Source: Chloroflexota bacterium (GTDB lineage Bacteria > Chloroflexota > Dormibacteria > Dormibacterales > Dormibacteraceae). From it: a stretch of DNA of 40,833 nucleotides. A program made the position numbers and the translations under genes. Below are positions 8,120 to 15,925 of this stretch, piece by piece; positions within the stretch are counted from its first letter, which is position 1, and the number at the start of each line of letters is the position of its first letter. The stretch is taken from assembly GCA_005881025.1 (NCBI GenBank), contig VBFO01000088.1:1-40833 (forward strand), read 5' to 3'. The notes below the pieces were generated by a model. That model did not search any database. It was not told the DNA's origin and saw only the letters and a list, made by a program, of their open reading frames with translations.

Positions 8120-9034
8120 CTGCTCGACTTCTCCCCACCTCAGGACCTCACCGCGCCAGATCGGATCAGGCGATCGGTGGCGCTGCTGCGCCGGCGAGGC
8201 TACGCGCTTACGCCTGACGTGCTGGGCGCGTTGTGCGTAGGCGGCTCGATGCGGGAGGACGATGTGCGCTGGGCTGTCGCATCCGCGGGCGACCTCACAC
8301 TCGTCCACGACCTGGTCGTAGCTCGCGAAGGGATTCCGCGACTGGACGAGATACGGGCTCGTGCAGCCGGACACGAGTCGGCGGCCTCCGCCTACATCGG
8401 GATGACGCAGAGTTTCGTGCGCACGCTCGTCGCCTGCGCGCCATTCATCCGCAGCGTCTGGATAGCAGGCTCGCTGGCGTCCGGTGGGTTCCGAGACACC
8501 GATGACGTTGACCTCAACCTGGTCGTGGACGACGGTCATCGCCACCTTGCCTACGTCGCGGTGAACACGCTGGGCATGCTGCACGCACTCCAGCACCGCA
8601 GCAAACCAGTGGACGATCTGACCCGCAGGCCGATCGCCCCGCGCCTGATGACCGCGAACCTGATCCTCGAACGCCGGCAGACTCGACCTCTCGATCGCGT
8701 GGATGCAGGCATGGCATTCGAGCTGATGGTCTCCGAGCCTGTATACGGTCTGGATGTTTACCGCGAGATAGTGGAAGCCAACCCGGCGCTGCTCGAGCAC
8801 TTCCCGCAGCTGTCGCGTCGTCCGGCGCCTTTTCTGATTGAACCAGCGCCCCGGGCTCGCTTGCCCCGATGGCTGTTTCCGGCCTGGGCCGACGGCGCGG
8901 CTCGCGCGCTCGGTGGCGCGGCGTGGAGGTACATGCAGTGGACGCGACGCCACCGGCCCGAGGCGCTCGCGCGTGTGGCCTTCGTTCGCGAGACGATGCG
9001 GCCATACACCCTCTTCGACACGGCGGGTGATTAG
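8120..9034 (+). CDS. nucleotidyltransferase-fold protein (Pol-beta superfamily)
   Basis: This is about 304 aa from CTG 8120, or 285 aa from GTG 8177. The CTG is preferred because of the perfectly spaced GGAGGT and because the extra residues (PQDLTAPDRIRRS) read naturally into the body. The core motif is AGSLASGGFRDTDDVDLNLV at about residues 115-135. It matches the GSxAxG...DxD pattern of the Pol-beta/MNT nucleotidyltransferases, with the two metal-binding Asp residues. The rest is helical and Arg-rich and ends in hydrophobic stretches. The substrate is unknown; antitoxin-like MNT, sugar or lipid nucleotidyltransferase are all possible. Its stop shares one base with the next start (TAGTG), so it belongs to the glycosyltransferase operon. 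Confidence 0.75.
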   Translation: MLDFSPPQDLTAPDRIRRSVALLRRRGYALTPDVLGALCVGGSMREDDVRWAVASAGDLTLVHDLVVAREGIPRLDEIRARAAGHESAASAYIGMTQSFVRTLVACAPFIRSVWIAGSLASGGFRDTDDVDLNLVVDDGHRHLAYVAVNTLGMLHALQHRSKPVDDLTRRPIAPRLMTANLILERRQTRPLDRVDAGMAFELMVSEPVYGLDVYREIVEANPALLEHFPQLSRRPAPFLIEPAPRARLPRWLFPAWADGAARALGGAAWRYMQWTRRHRPEALARVAFVRETMRPYTLFDTAGD

Positions 9035-12000
9035 TGGAGTTCACCACCGGGATCGTCGCCCTGCTCGCTGCGACCAGCGTCCTGCTCCTCGGCTTCGGCG
9101 CCAACCTTCTTTACCTGACCTGGCACGCCGCCCGCCTGAAGAGCCCGCGGCAGCCACCTGCGGGCCATGGGGACGAGCCGCTGGTCTGCGTGCAGATACC
9201 CGTCTACAACGAGCGCTACGTGGCGCGCCGTGTCATCGACGCGGTATGCGGCCTCGAGTGGCCGCGCGATCGCTTCGAGGTGCAGGTACTCGACGACTCG
9301 GACGATGACACTGTCGCGATAGTCGCCGGCCGCGCTGCCCGCTGGTCGAGGCGGGGCGTTTCGATCTCCCATGTGCGCCGAGGCAGCCGCGCCGGGTTCA
9401 AGGCCGGGGCCCTCGCGCATGGCCTGAAGGCCACGGCGGCGCCCTTCATCGCGATCTTCGACGCCGATTTCGTACCGCCTACCGACTTTCTTCGCCGGAC
9501 CATCGGTGCGTTCGGTGATCCGGAGGTCGGATTCGTGCAGGCGCGCTGGGGCCACCTGGATGAGGGCTACTCGTGGTTCACGAGGCTGCAGGCTCTCGCC
9601 ATCGACTTCCACTTCCTGGTCGAGCAGGCGGTCCGTTCCGCGCGCGGCTACTTCACCAACTTCACCGGCACGGCCGGCGTCTGGCGCCGCGCCGCGATCG
9701 AGGACTCGGGCGGGTGGAGCGCGAGGACGCTGACCGAGGACCTCGACCTGAGCTACCGCGCACAGCTGCGCGGCTGGCGCGCGGTCTACCTGGAGGACCT
9801 GGTCGTGCCGGAAGAGCTGCCGGTGTCGATCGACGCTTACCGGCGTCAGCAGTCGCGATGGGCCACCGGTAGCTTCCAGGCTGCGTTCAGCCTGCTGATG
9901 CCGGTGATGCGCAGCGGCCACCGGCCGGCGGTCAAGTTTCAGGCGGCTGTGCACCTGCTCGCGTATGCCGTTGGCCCCTTGATGCTCGTCCAGCTCGGCT
10001 GCTACCCGGTGCTGCTCCTGAGCGAGGCGCATCACTCGTTTCCGTGGGCGGTGCCGGCCGCTGCTGTCTGGATCAACCTGGTGAGCGCATCGCCGTGGAT
10101 AGGGTTCGCGGTCGCCCAGACGCGACGCGGTAGGCCATGGTGGTGGGGGGCGCCGGCGCTTCTCTGCCAGGTGGTTGGCGCCGGCATGAGCTTCACGGTG
10201 ATGGTCGCGGCCGCGCGCGCGACCCGTGCCGGCGGGCAGTTCGTGCGCACGCCCAAGTATCAGATCGTGCACCGGGGCCAGGAATGGCGGGATCAGGCCT
10301 ACGTTCGCGCCGGCGACCCACGCGCTTTTGGCGAGGCCCTGCTTGGAGTGGCTGCGTTCATCACCCTGGGGATCGCGATCACTGGCCGTGAGGCGTTGAT
10401 CGCCGTGTACTCCGGGGTCTTCGCCCTTGGCTTCCTCATCCTGGCCTCGATGACCGCTATCGAGTTCCTGGAGGTGATGACGCTGCGCAGCCTCGGGCTG
10501 CGCGCGCTGCGCACCATACGAGCGGTCGCGCCGGTGGCCGGCTTTCTGGCGGCGTGCGGCGCCCTGCTGCTGGCCGCAGCCCAGATGCCACAGCCGTTCG
10601 AGGACGGGTTCGCGCACTGGTTGGTGGCGGCCAACCTGGCCGCGACCGGGCACCTTCACGATCCGCTTTTCGGCATGGAGGACACGTGGCTTCCGGGTTA
10701 CCACCTGGTCGGAGCGGGCGTGCTGAGGCTGTTCGGACCGGGCAACATCGACGCGCTGCGCGTCGCGGGCGTCCTGCTGGGCGTCATCACGCTGGGGATC
10801 GTCTACAGGCTCGCCCCCACTGCCAGGCAGGGCAGGCTCGCGGTCGCGCTCCTGGCCCTCAACCCGGTCTTCCTCTTCACCGCGAGCGCCACCGTGGCGG
10901 AACCGCTCATGACCGCCCTGCTGAGCGCCGCAGCGCTGGCCGCCATCCGCGCCCGCACAAGGCTGGCGGCAGCACTGGCGCTGCTTGCGTGCCTGACCGC
11001 CACCAAAGCATGGCTCTGGGTGGGAGCGGCGATCGCATTTGCACTTGCCGCGCAGCTGGCCGCGATGGGACGCAAGGCGAGGTTGGGCGTCGCACCGCGA
11101 TGGAGCTTGCGCACCAGTGGGGTTTTTGCAGTGCCGGCGATTGCTGTGCTGCTCTTCCTGCAGCTTGGCTTCGTACCGGTCTCACACTCGCTCGCGCGCG
11201 GTTCGCTCGAGGTGATGTCCGCGACCGCGCGAGGCAGCCTCCCCGGTACCGCCCTCTCGCGTGTGTTCGAGCTTGGCTCGATGTTCGGCCTGGCGGCTCT
11301 GCCGCTGGTCGTCTTTGGAGTCGTCGGTCTCGTGCTCGCGCTGCGATCACCACGATTGGCCGGCGGGACTGCCGCCCTCCGCTTCCTGCACCTCCCCGCC
11401 GCAGCCTACCTGGCGGCGGTCTTCCTCCTGGTGGCTGTCGGGGCGTATTCCGGCAGCCACAGATATCTCTACCCGGTCCTTCCATCGCTCGCGCTGCTGG
11501 CGGCGGCGACGCTGGACCGCAATCCAGCCGCGACGCGGCTGATCGCAGTCGGTGCCTCCGCGATCCTGTCGGTGGCCTACCTGCCGGTCTTCGCAAGCTT
11601 CGCCCTGGACAACCAGGGATTGATCGCCGCCGGCCGCGCGGCGAGCGGCACCCGCGGCGTCCTCCTGACCGACTCACCGGTGGTCGCTTTCTACAGCGGT
11701 AAGTCGCCGGCCGACATCACCGGATCGCAGAGCCTTCCCCTCGACCCGGATCAGGCTGTGGCCTGGATCCGCCAGCGAGGCGTCACCGAGGTCGTGGTCG
11801 AGGACATCAGCTACTACCGTGCAACTGCCGTCTTCCCCGGCCTGGCGGCCGGCCAGGCCACTCCCCCATTCGAGCCGTTGGGTGACCAGAGCTACTACAC
11901 GGTGCCGGGCGGCAAGACCGTTCATGCGTACCGGCTGGGTGCCGCTCTCGACCAGCAGTCGCTTTACCCAGGTGTCGACGCCGCAGTGCTGCCGAGCCCG

Positions 12001-12633
12001 CACCAGGGCAAGACCGCGCCGCTGGCGAAAGGCGTCACGCTCACGTTGGCCGGCGTGACCGCCGCAGGCGAAGGCATGGGCTTCGGGGTCCCCATCGTGA
12101 GGTACCCGGATGGTTGGATCTTCCCCAGCACCTCCGAGACAGTAGATCTGTCCTCCGGTGGTGTGGCCAGATGGCGGCGCATCTACGTGCTGGACGAGGT
12201 TGGAGGCAACGCAGTGCCCGGCGGCGGGGGGTTCGATTTCGCGCCAACGGCCGCTCGCGGAAGAGTCGAGGTCACCTATGCGGTCGCCGGTGACTCGATC
12301 GACATCACGGTGCGTCCGCTCGAGCTGCAGCCAGGTTATGAGCAGGTGGCGATCCTCAACGAGGAGTCGGGCGCTTTCAACGATTTCGCTGACACGTCGC
12401 GGACGCTGATCGGTAGCCGTTTCGGCAGCTGGGTGCCGGTCGCCGGCGACTGGGCCCGGCTTCGGGCCGGCAGCCTCGGGGTCGAGTGGTCGCTGCCGGC
12501 AATTCCGGGCGCACAGCTCTATGCCGGCCGCGAGGTTTCGAGCCCCAGCTTTGACTGGGCCGGACTCGACTATGTGTTCGACGGTCGGTTCTCGGGCGCG
12601 AGCTATCGGATTCAGGTGCAACCGGCGAGGTGA
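9034..12633 (+). CDS. bifunctional membrane glycosyltransferase: GT2 domain fused to GT39/ArnT-like domain
   Basis: This very large 1199-aa protein has three parts. Residues ~1-330 are a processive-type GT2 (cellulose-synthase-like) domain: VQIPVYNER, DDSDDD near 85, DAD at about 143-145, TEDLDL at about 233 and QQSRW at about 271-275. Membrane helices flank it. Residues ~490-900 form a second polytopic module with an acidic first loop (FEDGFAHW at about 521) and LPGYHLVGAG, as in GT-C enzymes such as PMT/ArnT that use lipid-linked sugars. The C-terminal ~270 residues are beta-rich and probably extracytoplasmic. It could make a lipid-linked sugar and transfer it outside the membrane. It starts at GTG within TAGTG. 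Confidence 0.88.
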   Translation: MEFTTGIVALLAATSVLLLGFGANLLYLTWHAARLKSPRQPPAGHGDEPLVCVQIPVYNERYVARRVIDAVCGLEWPRDRFEVQVLDDSDDDTVAIVAGRAARWSRRGVSISHVRRGSRAGFKAGALAHGLKATAAPFIAIFDADFVPPTDFLRRTIGAFGDPEVGFVQARWGHLDEGYSWFTRLQALAIDFHFLVEQAVRSARGYFTNFTGTAGVWRRAAIEDSGGWSARTLTEDLDLSYRAQLRGWRAVYLEDLVVPEELPVSIDAYRRQQSRWATGSFQAAFSLLMPVMRSGHRPAVKFQAAVHLLAYAVGPLMLVQLGCYPVLLLSEAHHSFPWAVPAAAVWINLVSASPWIGFAVAQTRRGRPWWWGAPALLCQVVGAGMSFTVMVAAARATRAGGQFVRTPKYQIVHRGQEWRDQAYVRAGDPRAFGEALLGVAAFITLGIAITGREALIAVYSGVFALGFLILASMTAIEFLEVMTLRSLGLRALRTIRAVAPVAGFLAACGALLLAAAQMPQPFEDGFAHWLVAANLAATGHLHDPLFGMEDTWLPGYHLVGAGVLRLFGPGNIDALRVAGVLLGVITLGIVYRLAPTARQGRLAVALLALNPVFLFTASATVAEPLMTALLSAAALAAIRARTRLAAALALLACLTATKAWLWVGAAIAFALAAQLAAMGRKARLGVAPRWSLRTSGVFAVPAIAVLLFLQLGFVPVSHSLARGSLEVMSATARGSLPGTALSRVFELGSMFGLAALPLVVFGVVGLVLALRSPRLAGGTAALRFLHLPAAAYLAAVFLLVAVGAYSGSHRYLYPVLPSLALLAAATLDRNPAATRLIAVGASAILSVAYLPVFASFALDNQGLIAAGRAASGTRGVLLTDSPVVAFYSGKSPADITGSQSLPLDPDQAVAWIRQRGVTEVVVEDISYYRATAVFPGLAAGQATPPFEPLGDQSYYTVPGGKTVHAYRLGAALDQQSLYPGVDAAVLPSPHQGKTAPLAKGVTLTLAGVTAAGEGMGFGVPIVRYPDGWIFPSTSETVDLSSGGVARWRRIYVLDEVGGNAVPGGGGFDFAPTAARGRVEVTYAVAGDSIDITVRPLELQPGYEQVAILNEESGAFNDFADTSRTLIGSRFGSWVPVAGDWARLRAGSLGVEWSLPAIPGAQLYAGREVSSPSFDWAGLDYVFDGRFSGASYRIQVQPAR

Positions 12634-12638
12634 TGAAC

Positions 12639-13967
12639 ATGTCGAAGACCGATGTCGTGCTCGTCTATCCGCAGCGAGCGCCGGTGCATGGGCGGCACTG
12701 GATCATGCCCTCCCTTGGGCTCATGTACCTGAGCGCTTCTCTCCGGCAGGCGGGATACACGGTGAGGCACATCGACCACACGTTCCTCGAGCGCAGCGAC
12801 GTGCTCGAGCAGATCGACATGCTCAAGCCTTCGGTGATCGGCATCTACTGCATGATCACGATGCAGGACGAGGCGCTGTCGCTGGCGGCGCAAGTTCGCG
12901 ACAAAGCGCTGACAGTGGTGGGCGGACCCTACCCGTCCGGCGAGCCCGAGACCTTCGTGGACGACTTCGACCTGGTCGCGGTCGGAGAGGGCGAGGAGAC
13001 GATAGTCCAGATCATGCGGCACCTCGACGATCGCGCCTTCGACGACATCCCAGGCCTGGTGTTCAAGCGCGACGGATACGTCGTCAAGACCGAGGGCCTT
13101 CATCGCAGCAAAGACATGTCGCACCTCCCGCTGCCCTACCGGGGGGACATCCCCAACCACGAGTACATCGCGTACTGGCGCAAGCACTGGAAGGACGCCA
13201 CCACGCCTCTTATGTCCACTCGCGGCTGTCCTTTCCGCTGTGATTTCTGCCACAAGTCGGTATTCGGTGACCTGTTCAGCGCGCGGCCCGTCGAATCGGT
13301 GGTGGCCGAGATGCGCGAGATCGCGGAGCTGGGTTACGACCACGTCTGGATGTCGGACGACCTTTTCACGCTCAACTACCGGCGGACGTTCGAGCTGGCG
13401 CAGGCCATCGAAGAAGCCCACCTCCCACTGACGTGGGAGTGCCTCAGCCGGGTGACCCACGTCGACAAGCCGCTGTTCGACCAGATGCGTCGCGCCGGGT
13501 GCAAGCGCATCTTCTTCGGTATCGAGTCAGGCGACGAGGCAGTGCTCAAGGAGATGAAGAAAGGCATCACGCCCGACCAGGCGCGGGCCGCCGTCGAGGC
13601 CTGCGTCGCCGCGGGCATCAAGGCAGCTGGTTTCTTCATGGTCGGTTATCTGGGAGAGACGACCGACTCGCTGATCCGCAGCATCAACTTCTCCAGCAGC
13701 CTGCCGCTGGATTACGTGAGCTACACGATCGCTTATCCGCTGCCGGGCACCGGCTTCTACGAACGCGTGCGTGAGCGCCGGCAGCTCGGCGAATGGCACA
13801 AGGTCCGCCACAACCGGCTCCTGTTCAACACCGATTTCTCAGAGCACAAGCTGCGAGCCGCGATCCTGAAGGGAGCCATCCAGCACCGTCTCAACAAGCT
13901 GCACATGAAGCCTGCCGCCAGAGCCTTCGAGCTCGCCACCGACCCGGTGCTACGCGCACTGCGTTAG
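12639..13967 (+). CDS. B12-binding-domain radical SAM protein
   Basis: This 442-aa protein starts at ATG 12639, chosen because GAGGTG lies 7 nt upstream; GTG 12630 and ATG 12633 overlap the previous stop and are alternatives. The N-terminal ~150 residues form the Rossmann-like cobalamin-binding domain of class B radical SAM enzymes (PSLGLMYLSASLRQAGY, VVGGPYPS, VGEGEET). The radical SAM core follows with the cluster motif Cys197-x3-Cys201-x2-Cys204 (CPFRCDFC). Later motifs are GIESGDE and GFFMVGYLGET. Such enzymes methylate or rearrange unreactive carbons, often in lipids, sugars or natural products. Being inside a glycosyltransferase operon, it may modify an envelope lipid or glycan; the substrate is unknown. 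Confidence 0.93.
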   Translation: MSKTDVVLVYPQRAPVHGRHWIMPSLGLMYLSASLRQAGYTVRHIDHTFLERSDVLEQIDMLKPSVIGIYCMITMQDEALSLAAQVRDKALTVVGGPYPSGEPETFVDDFDLVAVGEGEETIVQIMRHLDDRAFDDIPGLVFKRDGYVVKTEGLHRSKDMSHLPLPYRGDIPNHEYIAYWRKHWKDATTPLMSTRGCPFRCDFCHKSVFGDLFSARPVESVVAEMREIAELGYDHVWMSDDLFTLNYRRTFELAQAIEEAHLPLTWECLSRVTHVDKPLFDQMRRAGCKRIFFGIESGDEAVLKEMKKGITPDQARAAVEACVAAGIKAAGFFMVGYLGETTDSLIRSINFSSSLPLDYVSYTIAYPLPGTGFYERVRERRQLGEWHKVRHNRLLFNTDFSEHKLRAAILKGAIQHRLNKLHMKPAARAFELATDPVLRALR

Positions 13968-14878
13968 CGGCCGCTGCCCTTCTGGTCCTGGCCGGGTGCG
14001 GCAACGCCACGGCGCCCGCGCCTCACACGAGCGCCACCCAGACTGGCGTCATCCTGCTGTCGCTCCATGACGGCGCCCAGCTAGGCGCGGCCACGCTTGG
14101 AGCGGACCCGGTGGCGGTCATCGTCTCCGCTGACGGTCGAGCCGCCTACGTCGCCGACAGCTCACCGGGTGACGTGTACGCGGTCAGCGTCCCCGCACTG
14201 ACCGTGATGTGGAGGCAGCACGTCGGCGGCTCGCCGTTTGGACTGCTTCTGCATTCAGGTCATCTGTTCGTCAGCCTGTTCGCCGCCGAGGCGGTGCTCG
14301 AGCTGGAACCTTCGAGTGGAGCTCGGATTGCCACTCACCGTGTTCCTGCCGCCCCGGCCGTGCTCGGCGTCGATGACATGAATCGCGTGATCGTGGCCGG
14401 CCGGCAAGGCAGCCTCGCCTCCCTCGACGGAGCCTCACGACCGGCTGGGAAGGGCTTTTCGGTGGCGATCTCCGGCCACGATGTCTGGACGGAGGACTAC
14501 GACCGGTCGTTCTTGCAGCGCGTGGGCGATGGACATCGCGTGAACCTACCGCTGGCGGTGCACCCGTTCTGGATCGCACCTGGTGGGCCCGGAAAGCTGC
14601 TCGTGTCTGCGGAAGGAGCCGACGAGGACGCCGACCCGGGAGCGGTGTTCCAGTTCGACGTCATGTCCGAGGCCTTCACCACTCTGACGAGCCCACGAGA
14701 TCCGGACCAGGTGCTTCAATCCGGGTCGCAGGTGCTGATAGCGGCCCACGGCGACAGGGAGGTCCTCGCGATCGAAGGCACCCAGACGAGGGTCTGGGCA
14801 CGCGGCGCGCCCGCGGTCGCGCTGGCGGTCGTGCCGGGAATGGACGCAGCGCTGGTGGTGGTCAACGACCATGAGTGA
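13952..14878 (+). CDS. secreted lipoprotein, beta-propeller-like; start codon unresolved
   Basis: The body is about 308 aa. A good lipoprotein signal, RTALAAAALLVLAGC, begins right at the end of the radical SAM gene. No ATG, GTG or TTG occurs in frame close to it. The codon exactly where a start is expected is ACG at 13952, followed by CGC ACT GCG. The first in-frame ATG is 13793, which would add a 53-residue hydrophilic tail antagonistic to a signal peptide. The mature part has repeated units such as SADGRAAYVADSSPGDVYAVS, similar to YVTN-type propeller blades. It lies between the radical SAM and DoxX genes. The binding partner is unknown. The true start may be a rare ACG or a mutated or misread ATG. 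Confidence 0.65.
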   Translation, partial: TRTALAAAALLVLAGCGNATAPAPHTSATQTGVILLSLHDGAQLGAATLGADPVAVIVSADGRAAYVADSSPGDVYAVSVPALTVMWRQHVGGSPFGLLLHSGHLFVSLFAAEAVLELEPSSGARIATHRVPAAPAVLGVDDMNRVIVAGRQGSLASLDGASRPAGKGFSVAISGHDVWTEDYDRSFLQRVGDGHRVNLPLAVHPFWIAPGGPGKLLVSAEGADEDADPGAVFQFDVMSEAFTTLTSPRDPDQVLQSGSQVLIAAHGDREVLAIEGTQTRVWARGAPAVALAVVPGMDAALVVVNDHE

Positions 14879-15359
14879 GATCCCCACCAAATCCGAGGCT
14901 GCGCCGAGTTCGCGAGGGGCCCTGGAATCGGCCTGGCCGAGCCTCCTCAGGCTCACGGCAGGCCTGTTCTGGCTCTACTTTGCGATGCAGAAGTGGCAGG
15001 GGATCGACTGGATGAGATCGGTGATCAAGTCGACCGCTGACGCCAACCCCATTCCCGGCCTGCACCAGCTCCTGACCGATGTCGTGGTGCCCAACTGGCA
15101 GCTGTTTGCCCTCGGCCAGGCAGCGGGGGAAACGCTGGCTGCCTTCCTTCTCATCCTGGGCCTCGCCACTCGGTGGGCCGGCATCCTTGGCTTGCTCCTG
15201 GCGGCGAACCTCGCCCTCACCGTCGCCTTCGCCATCAGCGACGACGGCTTCCGATGGCTCTACTGGCTCGCCGTGGTGGTGAACGCACAGGTGATCGTTT
15301 CAGGGCCGGGACCCATTGCGTTGTCTCGGTTCGGGTGGGTGCCCGCGATCCTGCGCTGA
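14871..15359 (+). CDS. DoxX-family membrane protein
   Basis: This 162-aa protein has four hydrophobic segments in the DoxX arrangement: RLTAGLFWLYFAMQKWQG as helix 1, then LGQAAGETLAAFLLILGLATRWAG and two more. DoxX proteins are small quinone-associated or thiol-redox membrane proteins; some are thiosulfate:quinone oxidoreductase subunits and many have no known role. The start ATG overlaps the lipoprotein's stop by 8 nt (ATGAGTGA), making it the last gene of the operon that begins at 8120. Confidence 0.85.
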   Translation: MSEIPTKSEAAPSSRGALESAWPSLLRLTAGLFWLYFAMQKWQGIDWMRSVIKSTADANPIPGLHQLLTDVVVPNWQLFALGQAAGETLAAFLLILGLATRWAGILGLLLAANLALTVAFAISDDGFRWLYWLAVVVNAQVIVSGPGPIALSRFGWVPAILR

Positions 15360-15379
15360 CCCGCGCCTGGGTCACCCAC

Positions 15380-15385
15380 TACGCT
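15380..15385 (+). promoter_or_regulatory. putative leaderless -10 element
   Basis: TACGCT is followed by exactly 7 nt and then the GTG at 15393, with no Shine-Dalgarno. It marks a new transcription unit after the DoxX operon. Confidence 0.5.
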
Positions 15386-15392
15386 TGACGCC

Positions 15393-15827
15393 GTGGGACT
15401 TGACGCAGAGGGTTACGGATTTCCTGAGCACGAGCGCACCCTGGCGAGGCTGATGTCAGACGTACGCGTCATGGGCCCTGCCGGAGTCGAACGCGCGGCA
15501 GAGGGGTGGGACAGGTACGCCGGCAAGGCGGGGCTGGCTTCGTTTCATGAGGCGGAGCGTGCCGCCACTCACGCCGTCGAACAGCACGAGCGGGGCGCAG
15601 CCTGGGACACGTTTCGCAGCTCTCTGTTCGGCCTGACCGAGTCCGGGGAGGCGCTCGTCTCCTGGAAGGCGGAGCACGGCGACATCGGGCACAAGGCAGA
15701 GGATGCTGCGTTTGGGGCGGCGCTGGCGCTGGTGGCGGGAAACCTGATCAAGCCCGAGCAGTTCGCCACTCTCGTGAGGCCGATGGCGGAGGCACTGCCC
15801 TGGCTGCTGCCTGACGAAGGGCCCTAG
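15393..15827 (+). CDS. conserved-looking small soluble protein of unknown function
   Basis: This 144-aa protein is acidic, Ala/Glu-rich and mostly helical by composition, with no membrane segment, signal peptide or cysteine. I do not recognise a family. The GTG start is supported by the TACGCT element 7 nt upstream, and codon usage (G/C in third positions) supports a real gene. Weak blocks include HEAERAATHAVEQHERGAAW and a C-terminal IKPEQFATLVRPM. It is separated from the upstream operon by 33 nt and from the lactate permease by 98 nt. Confidence 0.65.
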   Translation: MGLDAEGYGFPEHERTLARLMSDVRVMGPAGVERAAEGWDRYAGKAGLASFHEAERAATHAVEQHERGAAWDTFRSSLFGLTESGEALVSWKAEHGDIGHKAEDAAFGAALALVAGNLIKPEQFATLVRPMAEALPWLLPDEGP

Positions 15828-15852
15828 CTCCCTCCGCAAGCTCCGGCCCAAG

Positions 15853-15881
15853 TTGCAAAACAACGCGCTCTAGCGTTGAAT
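15853..15881 (+). promoter_or_regulatory. possible promoter of the lactate permease
   Basis: TTGCAA, 17 nt, then TTGAAT gives a weak -35/-10 pair about 45 nt before the permease ATG. A short inverted repeat (TTGAC, 8 nt, GTCAA) follows in 15883-15899 and could be an operator. Both are weak. Confidence 0.22.
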
Positions 15882-15925
15882 TTGACTTGGCTGCGTCAAC
15901 CCGTCATTAGCGGGGGTTGTGGGTA

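Noticed and set aside
9031-10704. 557-codon open frame on the minus strand
   Set aside because: It is antisense to the GT2 domain, rich in Arg/His/Gln/Pro with no domain motifs; the plus frame has clear GT2 signatures.
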